Of a DNA stretch of 64,000 bases, positions 52,081 to 64,000 are shown piece by piece. This stretch comes from Odontesthes bonariensis (taxonomy: Eukaryota; Chordata; Actinopteri; Atheriniformes; Atherinopsidae), in NCBI RefSeq assembly GCF_027942865.1, contig NC_134524.1, positions 5,523,036 through 5,587,035 of the forward strand, in the 5' to 3' direction. The position numbers and the translations under genes are program-made. Under the pieces are notes generated by a model. That model saw only the letters and a list, made by a program, of their open reading frames with translations. It made no database searches and was not told the DNA's origin. The stretch's first letter is position 1; each line of letters starts with the position of its first letter.

Positions 52081-54556
52081 AGCCTGATCTGACTCTTCGT
52101 GTATCTGTCAGAGACTGTGAATCTGGAGAGATCACGTGGTCAGACTGGGAAGCCAACATGGCATGGTGTACAGTAAAAAAAAAAACACACACAGAAAAGT
52201 CACTGGAAACCTGTTTAAGAAACAATACGCTGACAAATATTTGCACTACAAATTCAGCTGACCTCTTCTCCGTCACACAAGAGAAGACGCGGACATGCAA
52301 AGAAAACCAGCGTACAAATCATTAACAGATCAAACAACATGACCTGACACACGCACGCACCGGGCTGGTGATGACTCATCTGGTACAACAAGTTATTAAT
52401 ACACTTTGGGAGATGAGGAATCACCCAGCTCATCTGGAGCTAATATAAGCAGGACGGTTCTGTAAACAGTCATAATCATGAGCGGATGGCACCGTGATAT
52501 TTTCTGTAGGCGTTTCCAGCGGTTACTCCGACTCATTTGACCTCGAGCTAACAGAAGCGGCCCCCTGTGGGAGCTTTCAGAGGGCTCAGCAGTCAGCAGG
52601 CGTGTCTCAGACACGGGTGAAGGCGAGTGATGAAAGCTCAAAACAAACCGGGTTGCTTGGTGTTTTTGCAGGAGTACGTCCAGCCCAAAACGGCCCAAAA
52701 CTCTAAGTTTCTGCTCCGAGTTTTTCACAAAAATGCTACAGTTTCTCCAGGAAATGGAAGGAAAGTCCAAGTGCATTCAGGAGAAAAGTCTTTTTCTTCT
52801 GAGGACGTTTCATCAAGCGTTTCTACGTCTGCAGCAGCAGCTAGAGCGTGGAAGCTAAGCGGCGGTCAAAGGGCACATCTACGGTTTTATCATTACTTCA
52901 CATCTTGCAGCACATTTAGTTTCAGATGAAGCGAACTCTGAGATTTTTTTGGTTTCTTCCATCATGTCGTTGTTTTTCTGAAAACTGAGACCCTCAAACT
53001 CTAATTATCCTGCAACTTTTCGGGAAATAAAGTTCAGATTGTTGCTTGAGCTGCACATTTCTGAGACGGCGACCCGTTTACAAACCATGCCTTTTTAGTT
53101 ATAGGTGTTTTTTCTCAGTAAAGATAAAGAACGTGGGGGATCGGGCGTGTTTCAAGGCCGATTTCGCATATATTCAATGTGTTTCCTGACTCAGGATGGG
53201 CTTATTTTAAAAATACTGAACATTATTTCTAGATTTTTAGTTAGCTCTAAAGCAGCTTAACCTACTCCATTATAGCTACAGGTTTAGGAATTTTACAGAT
53301 GCCTTATTCCAGATGTTGCCTTATTCCTGATACGTTTGTTGCTGAGGAATAAAAGTGATTATTCAAACTAAAACGTGGATAATTAATGCTGCGCTTTGTT
53401 AAAAAAAAAAAAAAAAGGATAAATAAGCTGCTTCTGAGTGCAGCCAGTAAAGATGAGAAACGTGACGGATTATTGCCATTGAAGAGTCTGATTAACAGCT
53501 TGTCAGCATCGTGGTGAAGCTGTTGTTCTCGAGACTAAATCGGGCAGAAAAAAAACAAGAGAAGACGGTGCGATGTGAGTCATCGCGGGCGTTTAAAGCG
53601 GCTGCTTGTTGCTCAGCAGTCTGACAGATCACAGCTCCCACACTTTCTCCAGCGGCGACAGATCTCCCAACGCCTCGGTTTGAGGATTACAGCAGCAGGT
53701 CAGCAGACTGAATGTGTGACGTTCAGGCCACAGGCAGAGAGCTCAGAGGTCTCCAGGAACTACATCTCATGTAGATGAACTAATAATACAGTTACACACC
53801 CCAAAAACCTCCCTTATGCACTGGCACTCCAAACCCTGCACACTGCATGCAGACAGCAGCAAACACTGCTCAATGACCCCCTCCATGTATTCATTAAATG
53901 TTGACTTATTTTGCTTTGTTCGTCTTTTTCCTGTGGGCTACACTGAGAACACAAAGCACACTCGAGTTCCCCGTAGGTGTAAACATACTCGACCCATACT
54001 GCTCATTCTGAAAGCTGAGCCTGAGATGAGATTATTTTTGTCAAACTAAACTACTCTTTAAGGTTGGAATCCAGATGTTTGCAGGGAAAGATCCTGTTCA
54101 ACAGAAAAGATTAGCAATCTAATCTGAAAAGAGAACCATCTGAGGCTGGTTTATGACAACAACCTTGATATTACCATAACTAATGAACTAGTTAACCAAT
54201 GTCAACCTAACCAAGAAGCAACAAAAACACAATAAAAACACAATAAAAACACAATAATCCAATCAAGAGTCAACACAGGCTATTCCAGAAACCCCTCAGA
54301 AACAAACCATCCCAGAATCTGCAGATAAACAACAAATTAATATTCAAAAAACACCCAAAAACCTGATAATTACTAAACCAAAAAAGGTTTACATCAATAT
54401 TAATCAAAGAGCATCTTCCACCAATGCTGTAGTTTGTAATTTTAATAAAAATGGCCCCAATCAACTCATCATAGGTTCTTTCTTTGCCCATTCTCTAACG
54501 CTCAACTGTGTTTAATGTCATTTGGTTTTGACATTTTTGCATAAACCTATCAAATA
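52081..54556. other. Gene-free stretch, nothing recognised
   Basis: Only short ORFs in competing frames. An A-run of about 16 lies near 53400-53416. Confidence 0.35.
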
Positions 54557-54610
54557 ACATATATACATATATATATACATATACATATACATATATACAT
54601 ATACATATAC

Positions 54611-54645
<35 letters not shown>
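54557..54645. repeat. AT/ATACAT microsatellite
   Basis: Alternating ATACAT and AT units, ending in an (AT) run of about 14 units. Confidence 0.9.
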
Positions 54646-54648
<3 letters not shown>

Positions 54649-55539
54649 CCACATGGGCTTTGCTTTCAAGGAAGAATAACTCAACCAACAATCTCTCCAG
54701 AATAATAAAGAAAAACCACTAAAGATCAAACCATGAAAGGAACATATCCAATAAGATAGTAAAGAAACTATTTTGAAACAGTAACAGCAATAAATATCCA
54801 ACAATACCAACAGAAAAAAGGAGTTAACGACACTCCGTACAGCAGAGAGACACAAAGACTTGCTCCTGGTCACCCTGGAAACCCCGGTCAAACTCCCCGG
54901 GAGGAGGAGATGGGCTCTGTCTGGTTTACCGGACAAACAACAGTAAACACGTGTTGTTTGTGAAGACCACGGCGGACCCCCCACAATTCATGTGGCCCTG
55001 ACAAGCATCCAAAATGCTTGTTAAGCAGCTTCAGCGTGATGCGTTTTTGGGCTCCGTTGTGCCAAAAAAAAGTGTTAAAAGCAAGAAAATGTCTTTTCTT
55101 ACACAGGAAAAAGAGTTTTACAGCGAGGGAGGGTCAAGCAAGGCGGAGAGCTATGGCAACGGGGGCAGAAGACCCCCAAAAAGCATCCTGGACTGAAAAA
55201 AAACAACTCATAAGATTGACTTAAGAAACTCTTTGTAACTATTTGCACTCAAATGATTTAAGTAATATTTAATGCTGCAATATCAAGTAAATGTTACTTA
55301 CCATAAAACATAACAGTTTTGAAGATATTAAGTAACATTTACTTAATTACATCTAAGTTTTAAGTTATATTTATTTAAACAACATAAGTAAACTCTACTT
55401 GTTTTTCATAGGCAGGAACATCATTTTACTCAGATACTCAACATAAATTTAAGTAAATGAGTTTCAAACTTAATCACATTTTAACTACTGATTCTATCTG
55501 ATTCCATCTATTGTTCTTATTTCTTTTTTTTTTATTTAA

Positions 55540-55645
55540 AATTTAAACCATGCTTTTTATTTTTACTGTTTTAATGTATCTGTAAAGCACTTTGAATCGC
55601 CCTGTAGTTGAATTGTTCTGTACAGATAAACTTGCCTTGCCTAAA
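55540..55645 (+). mobile_element. LINE 3' tail
   Basis: GTAAAGCACTTTGAATCGCC followed by ATAAACTTGCCTTGCC, the usual tail of fish L2/CR1-group LINE insertions. The rest of 54646-56037 is AT-rich with many AAGTAAA/TTTACTT words and holds no recognised gene. Confidence 0.5.
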
Positions 55646-56037
55646 TGTTATATATCTGTAGTATTTGCTGTTATGAAGTAACTTAGTAGATTTTAACGAT
55701 ACACTTTCAGAGTAAAGTTTATGTAGTATTTCTAGGTTTATGTACATACAACTATTAAACATTTAAATTGTATGAGGAAACCTAAGTAAAACTTACTCTT
55801 CCCCCATAATTCATGTATTACGTTAATAAAATGTTTAATTTTATTTAAGAAGCTCTAGTTCTTACTCAATCTTAAAAAGTACAAGGTAGAAATTATGACG
55901 GTTACTCTAATAGAGTTTACTTCTCTTTTACACTGCAGCAACATTTATTCATCTAATCTGGTTTAATAACAAACACGATTCCAAGTGTCAGGATCTTTAA
56001 AACACAAGGATGGCAGAGTAATGCCAGATCAGTGGGA

Positions 56038-56641
56038 TAAAAAGGATCTTTTACTTCACAACAGTTGCAGAAGTTAGGAGTTTGGGTCAAGAACAAGGTT
56101 GTGAGTTAGAAAATCAACAGTTTCTGAATCAGAAAGCAGCCTCCAGGTTTTTTACAGAAAACACGTGACGACAGAGAGGTTAAAAGAGCAGGCTACGGAG
56201 GTTGTTGTGAGTTCTCACCGAATAAATATAACTCAAGGTTGCAGCTTTTATTGGGGATAGTTTTCTGAACATTAAAGCAAGTTAATTCATCAATAATTCG
56301 CTGCTTTCTTGGTTTCACGTTGTCATCATTTAAATCTAACTGAATTCAAGGCTGTTCTGGCATCTTTGGGGCACAATTCTTCACCCTATTCTGATATTTT
56401 ATGGAGCATAGATTCCCAGATTATCCAACATGGCAATCTATGAGTGAAAATGTGAAAATGTAACACTTTTTTCACATATGCATCATGTTTCAGTCCATGA
56501 AAAAGAGCCAAAAAGTACTTGAAATATCATTAAAATAATGCCGATGTAAACGTTTAGAAGGAAACAAACACACGTGGAAAAAGCCTTTAAACAAAGTGGG
56601 GATTTTTCTCTGTTTCAGGGCGTTTGATACTCAATTAATGA
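56038..56641 (+). repeat. 0.6 kb direct duplication, first copy
   Basis: From TAAAAAGGATCTTTTACTTC to TACTCAATTAATGA. Nearly identical to 60742-61352, with only scattered substitutions and small indels. No ORF with a known domain and no obvious terminal repeats. Confidence 0.85.
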
Positions 56642-57118
56642 TCTAAAAAATGTTATAATGTTTTATAAAGTGATCGTACTACAGAGGAAAAGTGTAAGTG
56701 AGCACCACAAAATGTGGAATACAGGGGCTATAAAAGGTATTCTAAGCGTTATAATAACATCATATACATATAAAAGCAATACCAGATGTGCTAAACATAA
56801 TGAGAATAAAATGACTGTTATAGAAATAGCGCAATAGATTACCTTTTATGCTTTTGTGGATAAAACCAACTAGTGGAGTGTTCCAGAAATATTATTATGT
56901 TGTGACGAGTTGCAGAAAAGCCTGAAAATGCCTGAGCTACTCAAAGCGCATTAACCACAAATAAACCTCTAAATATATCCAAATATATAGAGTTTCAGGC
57001 ATCTTAACCCTTCAAAGTCTCAGTGTTTTAACACCGCGAGATAAAACTGAGTTTAAAAACAATAAACGAACATGAGCCGGGGTGTTAACATCTGAAAGGA
57101 AAAGATAAAGAAACGTAC
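56642..57118. other. Unassigned AT-rich DNA
   Basis: No gene or known repeat seen. Confidence 0.3.
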
Positions 57119-57185
57119 CGGGGCTGTTGGCTCCTCCGGCATGAAAAACGCCCAGGAAAACACAGAAAAAGAAAAAACGCTTCAT
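57119..57185 (-). CDS. Possible first coding exon with a signal peptide (gene unidentified)
   Basis: On the - strand, ATG at 57185 opens MKRFFFFCVFLGVFHAGGAN, a good signal-peptide shape: basic start, nine-residue-plus hydrophobic core, small residues at the end. It ends in a strong donor, CCCCG|GTACGT. An in-frame ATG also lies ten codons upstream (57215). The context is a CG-rich promoter-like sequence. I could not find the next exon among lower coordinates, so the gene is unnamed. It might be the start of a small secreted or type I membrane protein gene, or a chance ORF. Confidence 0.35.
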
Positions 57186-57380
57186 TGATTCCGTTTCTCC
57201 AACGTTTGCATCCAAGACGAGACGCGCGACTGTGCTGCCTGAGGGCGTGCGCGAATGTGCTGCTGGAGGAAGGAGATGGGAACCCCAGCCAGCGTGCGCA
57301 TGCGCACATTCACTCAGGTGGAAGGGGGAAAGCGATCTCTCTCGTTCACGCCCACCTGCGCGTGTGCGGCCGAGATAAGC
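57180..57380. promoter_or_regulatory. CpG-rich promoter candidate with NRF-1-type site
   Basis: The densest CG-dinucleotide patch in the right half of the window. Contains TGCGCATGCGCA at 57295-57306, a perfect match to the NRF-1 palindrome consensus. It lies just upstream of the candidate exon on the - strand. It could also serve a + strand transcript, since such promoters are often bidirectional. It is about 10.5 kb upstream of the fhdc1 start codon, so it could alternatively be the fhdc1 promoter. Confidence 0.4.
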
Positions 57381-57559
57381 TCAACCGGCCAGAGAAAATA
57401 ACTACACTACAGACCCACACGCGCACAGTATTACATCGCATTGACCTCCAATCATTGTTTACAGCTTAACCCAAACCCTACTACTAACTTTAACTTTTAA
57501 ACCTTAACCAACACTCCTGACCTGAAGTTCTGCCTCACTGGGACCAGTTTGGTTGCTAT

Positions 57560-58504
57560 GGAAGCCCGTTTCCGCCACTTAATAAAAATAAATTTAGAAA
57601 TACTATCTCATAAATATGAGATACTAAGTCAAAATTATGAGAACAAATTCATAATTATGAGATACTAAGTCAAAATCATGAGGCAATGCAATTTTATTTA
57701 TAGAGCACAATTCGTACACAAGGCAATTCAAAGTGCTTCACAGCTACATAAAATCACAAGAAGGCAATAAAATCATTAGAAATAATAAAATAAAATAAAA
57801 TAATAATAATAAAATTAAAATTTAAAAACCTATTAAAAATAATAAATAATTAATTAATTTAAAAGTGAAGCGTGCAGATAAAATACTTTCAGGTGTCATG
57901 GTCGCTTGACCATGAAGAGACTTGTACACAAGCAGAGCTGTTTTAAAGTCTATTCTCTGAGCGACAGGAAGCCAGTGCAGAGACCTGAGCACTGGACTAA
58001 TATGGTCGTATTTCCTGGTTCTGGTCAGGACTCGAGCAGCAGCGTTCTGGATGTACTGCAGCTGTCTTACAGCCCGTTTAGAGCCCAGTGAGCAGGCCGT
58101 TACAGTAGTCTAACATGCTGGAGACAAACGCATGGATCAGTCTCTCTAAGTCTGCTTTAGACACTATTCCTTTGATTCTGGCAATGTTTTTTTTGATGGT
58201 AAAAGCTGCTGATGTTACAGATTTAATGTGGCTGTTAAAGTTCAGGTCTGAGTCCTATATTACCCCGAGATTTCTAACTTGATAGTTAGGTTTTAGAGAG
58301 AGAGTCTCAAGGTGACTGATAACACTTTCTCTTTGTTTCTGTGGGCCACAGACAATGATTTCAGTTTTGTCTGAGTTTAGCTGGAGGAAACGGTTTTATA
58401 GCCACACACTGATTTGAGATACTAATTCATAATTTCATAAGACTTAGTATCTCATAATTTTGACTTAGTATCTCATAATTTTGAGTTAGTATCTCATAAT
58501 TATG
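57560..58504. mobile_element. GGAAGCCC foldback element interrupted by a LINE
   Basis: Left part begins GGAAGCCCGTTTCCGCC at 57560 and consists of ATGAGATACTAAGTCAAAAT-type words. The same words, inverted, resume at about 58415-58504 after the LINE insert. The right end is missing and is replaced by the element starting near 58505. Confidence 0.55.
57687..58410 (-). mobile_element. 5'-truncated LINE reverse transcriptase fragment
   Basis: On the - strand: LQLNSDKTEIIVCGPQ, then NYQVRNLGVI, then KADLERLIHAFVSSMLDYCN. This is the C-terminal part of a fish L2/CR1-group reverse transcriptase. Its 3' end is GAATTGCCTTGTGTACGAAT and TATAAATAAAATTG on the - strand. Contains stops. Confidence 0.8.
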
Positions 58505-58718
58505 AGTTTGAAACTGCCGTTTTGACAGGAAATGACGATCGGCGACGTCACGTTACGTTGCATCTTGGGTAGTTTGAGTATGAGTAGTAACCTCATGATG
58601 CTTACCCAACATTTCGGAGAATCTAGTATGCATCCGGGAACTTCTCGCTTACTAAAACTCGCATACTAACTCAAAAAGTTAGTATGAGTAGTAGGAGTAG
58701 TATGCGGTTTCGAACACA
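58505..58718. mobile_element. MITE with GGCTGTGTTCGAAAC ends, right half
   Basis: Matches 32260-32467 and ends GGTTTCGAACACAGCC. The left end is absent. Confidence 0.65.
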
Positions 58719-60741
58719 GCCCATGTTTCCATTCAAAGTAGGCATTTACCCAGGGTGCATCTGGGGTGTAACTTGTTACTCCGATTTCCAAAGCTTAATT
58801 TAATTTAGACAAATCTACGCCGATCTTCTGTTTGTTTTCGTGTCCAGCCAAGATGGCTGCTGGTGCTGACCTCACTTTCTAACTTTTGTCATGTTTGCAC
58901 ATAAATCTACAGTTAAAACAGACTATATTAAGTAACAGGCTAATCTAATAGCACACAGTACTAGTTCACCTTGGTAGAAATAGTTTTGTAAACTGTGCTA
59001 CGTGGTCAAGAGTTTTAGAAGTTTTTAAAGTAAAAAATATGTGCACATAGCCTCATTCACAATGCTAGCGTTGACACATTTCAGCTTGGAACAACATAGA
59101 AAGTTCAGAAATATTCTTGAAATAAAAGAAACGGCATCATTAAAACCAAAAAGAAAGAAGATTAAAAGACATCTTTAATGATCATTCACAGTCTTGACAT
59201 CTGTTTGGGTCTTAGGATGAGCTCCTGCGAGACAAAGAAAGAACTTCTGTTTGGAGAAACTCCATTCTGGAGTTGAAACGTTTGGGAACGTAAGAACAGT
59301 ATAGGATCGAGTTTGCGTGCTGGTTGTTGCCAGGTGAATAATTGCCTCTCTTTCAAGCAATCGGAGCAACAGAACCACAAACAGAGCAGAGTATAATGCT
59401 GAAATCACCCACTGATCCGCGGCACAAAGACAGAAGCACTTCACTGCATACTAATCCACTCTGCTGTCAGCTGGCAGTGCGTTCATTTCGCTAAAAGACT
59501 CAAATAAGCTGAAATCATTAAGAAGTCCCATGTAACACCTGTTAACACACAAAAATTCAAAAGTTCATCCTTTCCCAATATAACTTTTACACAATCGTTT
59601 ACAAGCCTGAAGGTGAAAACGATCGAGGAAAGGGAGGTAAAAACCAACCCTGTGGCAGCGGAAAGCACCCAGAAACTTACCAGGAGGAAGAGTTTACACA
59701 AACCTATCATGGAGTCAGGACTCGTGGTGTTAAAAATCACGCATTAACCAGAAAGTCAGTCATTTTTTTAGACTCAACTTGTTTATTTATAACTTGAAGA
59801 TTTCCAACCAGATTAAAAACAAAAATGGTGCATTTGTGCACACTTTTATATCAACTCAAGGGCAACATTTAAATTATTTAATTTCATTCTGACAGATAGA
59901 AATGGGGCTTCATGCTCCCTTGAGACTAAATGTAGATTTGAAGTCCAATTTTGAGAGAGAATTTGTTTGTTAAAAGCAGCTGAGGAAGAGCTGACATATC
60001 ATCAGTTAATTGGAAAAAAGCCAGGGAACAAACCACAAACCCTGCCGGAAAAAAAAACAAAACCCAAACACTCCAAAACCTTAAACTGTTCTTTAACTGT
60101 AAACAGACTTAACATCGTTCAAGTAATCTAAATCTGGAAGGTTTAGCTTTGACTGTTAAATAGGGCTGTCACTTTTTCTCCAAAGTTCGAATGGGGAAAC
60201 TTCAATGAACATTTTATAATGACGTTTAAATAGAAAAATGAGTCTGAAGGCTTCAGACTACCGACTATAGACAGATGCATCAAACCATTAGAAGTAATTT
60301 GCCTTGTAATCCAGTACATGCATATACTGCAAACCCTGGTAATTTAGCAAAATAAGCTAATATTGTTTGCTTTGTTGCTTTGAACATGGAGAAAATGAGC
60401 GAGTAAAGCGGCCTTAAGAGGACAAATATGGGCACAACGTAATATCAGGAGACATTTTACAACTTTGAGCAACACATCTGTCCTATTATACAACAACAGC
60501 TGCCGGTTTGCCACCCCAGTGATGCAGAGGAGGCATCACAGAAGTGAGAGTGAGTGTTGAGTGTCGTCTGACTGCCTGCTTTCCAGCTTCTCTTCACAGA
60601 CGTTCGTAAAAACGCCATCGCTGAAGAGATTTCAAAAACTTATGATGGAATTAGAACCCGATAAAAATCCTAAATCGCACTACAGTCTCTTCACACGAGG
60701 ATAAAACGCTTGCTTATGTGAAAGTCACGGCTCTCAGTGGC
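58719..60741. other. Gene-free stretch, nothing recognised
   Basis: No ORF with domain or splice support on either strand. Confidence 0.35.
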
Positions 60742-61352
60742 TAAAAAGGATCTTTTACTTCACAACAGTTGCAGAAGTTAGGAGTTTGGGTCAAGAACAA
60801 AGGTTGTGAGTTAGAAAATCAACAGTTTCTGACTACGAAAGCAGCCTCCAGGTTTTTGTTTTTTTTACAGAAAACACGTGACAACAGAGAGGTTAAAGGA
60901 GCAGGCTACGGAGGTTGTTGTGAGTTCTCACCGAATAAATATAACTCAAGGCTGCAGCTTTTATTGGGGACAGTTTTCTGAACATTAAAGCAAGTTAATT
61001 CATCAATAATTTGCTGCTTTCTTGGTTTCACGTTGTCATCATTTCAATCTAACTGAATTCAAGGCTGTTCTGGCATCTTTGGAGCACAATTCTTCACCCT
61101 ATTCTGATATTTCATGGAGCATAGATTCCCAGATTATCCAACATGGTAATCTATGAGTGAAAATGTGAAAATGTGACACTTTTTTCACGGATGCATCATG
61201 TTTCAGTCCAAACAAAAAGCCAAAAAGTACTTGAAATGTCATTAAAATAATGCCGATGTAAACATTTAGAAGGAAACAAACACACGTGGGAAAAAAGCCT
61301 TTAAACAAAGTGGGGATTTTTCTGTTTCAGGGCGTTTGGTACTCAATTAATG
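60742..61352 (+). repeat. 0.6 kb direct duplication, second copy
   Basis: Partner of 56038-56641, same orientation, 4.7 kb away. Confidence 0.85.
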
Positions 61353-64000
61353 AGAGGACGACACACCGATGTCCACGTTGTAAAAACCAGTGGACAGGAT
61401 TTATTCATTACAACCCCTGAGGCAGATGTAACGATCGTCCTGGACAATGCTTTGAATTGTTCAAACACAATCAAAAAGTAGCGTGATTACTTCAAATTTT
61501 TTGAAGAAAGAGACAGCTTTCCTGTAAAGTCAAAGCTCTTTGTTTTGATATTTCTGGATTTAATGAAATTTCCCTTTAATGCCACAATATTTTCAAACAA
61601 GACCTTCCTCAGCTGCTGGCAGAATACACATCATATATAAATAAAAGGTTTTCACGAGGTTATGATGACACAGAAGCATCCACAGTCATTGCATAGTTGT
61701 CTTAGAGGTAAATGTACACAAACAAAAACACATTCATACATGAAAGGAGTCACTTTAATGAACATTTCATTGTAAGAGATATTTAAGGCAGATTAAGCTT
61801 TAAGTGCAAATAAAGTGAACAGAGTGGGAGGACAAATTAACGGAAGTGGTTAAAAATGTGACGCAAACACCAAACTCATTATTTAAAATGATATATTTCC
61901 ATTTTATCCGTACTTTTGACCATAAAAAAGTCAACAATTGTTTGGTCTCAATCAAACATTACAAAAGAATGAAAAAAAAAAACCCAAAACAAATCCGCAT
62001 TTTCAATCAAGCTAATTAAGACTTTTAGTCTCCACATTGTTCTTCCTGGTCTGTAGAACATATAACAGCCGACTGGTTTAAGAATGGCTCAAACAATGTT
62101 CAAATAACTGATAAATTGTTCGGTAAAACCTTAACTGATACAAACCTCTCCTCACCAACAAAACAAAGAGTAAAGACCTGCAACTCAAATAGTTTTTATT
62201 TTTCTATTTTCACAAAAAAAGTTAAAACGAATAAAGTGCAGGAAGCTATTCATCAACTGGAGTGTGTTGAAGTATCCGTCTATGCAGCTTAAAAGAAGAA
62301 AAAGCTTACATACACTGAGGGGAAAGAAGTTTTTGATGAAAGGAAGTTAATGCTAACACTTTGGAAGCTGATTAACTTGCCACAAAAGTGAGATGAATCT
62401 AACATTTCTTCACCAACAGAAAAGGCAACATTGTCGGCGTACAGTGGTAACTTTTCTGGCTCGTAGCAAATATTTGCCTTTACAGCTTTTTCTTTGTAAA
62501 TGTCATGAGCGGTGCAGCTACTCACCCCCGTGAATGAACATTCAGACATCGTCTTAATGCCAAACTTCAGCAACAAATATCATCAACATCAGTTTTTACT
62601 GGTCTCGATGAGACAAATGTTCTCCCAGGAAGCTAAAATGAGCTGAAAAACTTTGGTTTCTGATCAAATGTTGCAACATGTTTTGATTCAAAGCAAATCT
62701 TTGGTCCGTTGTCGTGTGAATGAAAAAAGAAAAAGAAAATAACCAGGATCCAACCTGAGAAAATTCATTAAAGTAATTAAACACCGAAACCCCGACTGAG
62801 GAAAAGGTGGCAGCATCCAATCAAAAAAAAAGACACCATTAGAAAACTCCCAGCAACAGTTTTTGGCTTGTAGAAAATTGTTGGTCTCAACCAGAGTCCA
62901 ACTGAAACCAAATCTGTTCCCATAAGGTTGAAAATAAATCTAAAAAGGCAACAACAAAGCTGATTACCAACAAAACAACATTGCTTACATATGAAAAACA
63001 TTTTGGCTGGATCCACATTATTGGACTCTGGATTTGTTGCATGTGATGCAAACCAAAAGAAAATGACCTGCAGCTAATTAGACGAGTTTCTCAAGCTCAA
63101 TCTATATCAGGAACGTTACATTTACAGGTCACCATTCATTCAACTTCAACTATCTGGTTTAAAAACTGTGTTTTTTTTTTTTGGTATTTCACTGATATTA
63201 AATCTACTCACAAATCTGTGTTGCAAAATACGAACCCTCGTGAATCCCTTTATGACTTGTAATTCAAAATATTTAAGAACAAACAGTTTTGTTTTTTTAC
63301 CCGGCTGCCACCTGAGAAGCGTCTTTGTTTATAAAAGAAGTGAGAAGCACGGGCCTCATTGGGAGGTTTAATCATGGAGCCTGGCTGGTTCTGAGCTGTG
63401 GCAGACTGTGGCAGCACTTATCTGCTCCACACATGGCTTCCAGCAGCGTTATTGAGGCACTTTTAGATGCTGTGAGCTTCTGACTGCAGTGGCAGCGGAT
63501 TCTTCAAGTTCAAAGAGAGGCTTAGTGCCTCACAAAGGATTAGATGGATGTTGAAGCAAGAAAACCCAGTTTGGGGGGGGCAGGCATACTGTACATTTAT
63601 GACTTTTTCTACGTCTATTCATACATTTATTTATAGGGTATAAAAACAGAATTTTTAGAATGACTTTTTATGCAGCTCCACAATAATTCGGAGACATTTT
63701 AAAGGCCTACCCCGACCTACACGAGTTAGCTCAGAACCCATTCACCATCCGAAATGAATTACTTTTCCACCAGCTCCTCTACGTCTGATGCAAACACCCA
63801 TTTTTAGGACCTTTCCAAAGGCAGGAAGTCCATCACAAACCTACAAAGTTGAGTTCCATTCTGGTATAAATTAACTACGCACCCACCGATCCAGGCGACC
63901 CCAGTTTCACCGCTATCCAAACTGATTCCCCTCAGCCCCAATCACATGGGTCCACCTGTGTTTTTTTGTTGTTTTTAATTGTTGCGTCAGCTCTCCTCCA
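61353..64000. other. Gene-free stretch to the window end
   Basis: AT-rich, no coding exon recognised. The sequence around 63360-63540 is less AT-rich and could be a conserved or untranslated segment of a neighbouring gene, but nothing proves it. Confidence 0.35.

Noticed and set aside
18089-52325. Repeated ORFs containing [21 protein letters not shown] or [16 protein letters not shown], seen in many places on both strands
   Set aside because: They are translations of the two arms of the TTAA foldback element; opposite-strand versions coexist in one copy, so they are not protein genes.

Overview
This is vertebrate nuclear DNA, most likely from a ray-finned (probably percomorph) fish. It has spliced genes with long introns, many foldback DNA transposons (MITEs), truncated LINEs and microsatellites, and a lineage-specific amplification of single-coding-exon TRIM genes of the fish TRIM16-like/finTRIM type. 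No bacterial, viral or CRISPR feature is supported.

Layout. (1) 1-22.1 kb, + strand: four TRIM E3-ligase genes (CDS at 1371, 7224, 13069, 20348) in head-to-tail units of about 5.85 kb. Units 1-3 are nearly identical and unit 4 is diverged. Each unit has an untranslated first exon, a 0.7 kb 5'UTR intron and an uninterrupted RING/B-box/coiled-coil/PRY-SPRY coding exon. Units 1-3 carry a 453 bp MITE inserted in the stop codon. About 2 kb of extra DNA between units 3 and 4 holds a Harbinger-type element and part of a TTAA foldback element. (2) 22.1-25.9 kb: intergenic repeats, including a LINE inserted in a foldback element with a 16 bp target duplication. (3) 25.9-46.7 kb, - strand: fhdc1 (FH2 domain-containing protein 1), assembled here as 13 coding exons in continuous frame, 1239 codons plus stop. 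A fifth TRIM gene (34982-36646, +) lies antisense in intron 7; its B-box 2 is intact and its stop codon is the 'empty' version of the MITE site. (4) 46.7-64 kb: mostly gene-free, with a tRNA-derived SINE, foldback elements, an AC-rich degenerate minisatellite, a 0.6 kb direct duplication, a LINE fragment, and a CpG/NRF-1-type promoter next to a possible first exon encoding a signal peptide (57.1-57.3 kb).

Function. The TRIM proteins have the architecture of cytosolic ubiquitin ligases whose B30.2 domain recognises a target. Their coding differences cluster in B30.2, as expected for an expanding immune-type family. fhdc1 is a housekeeping cytoskeletal gene (actin/microtubule regulation) whose introns have collected transposons and one TRIM gene. 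No functional link between fhdc1 and the TRIMs is implied beyond position.
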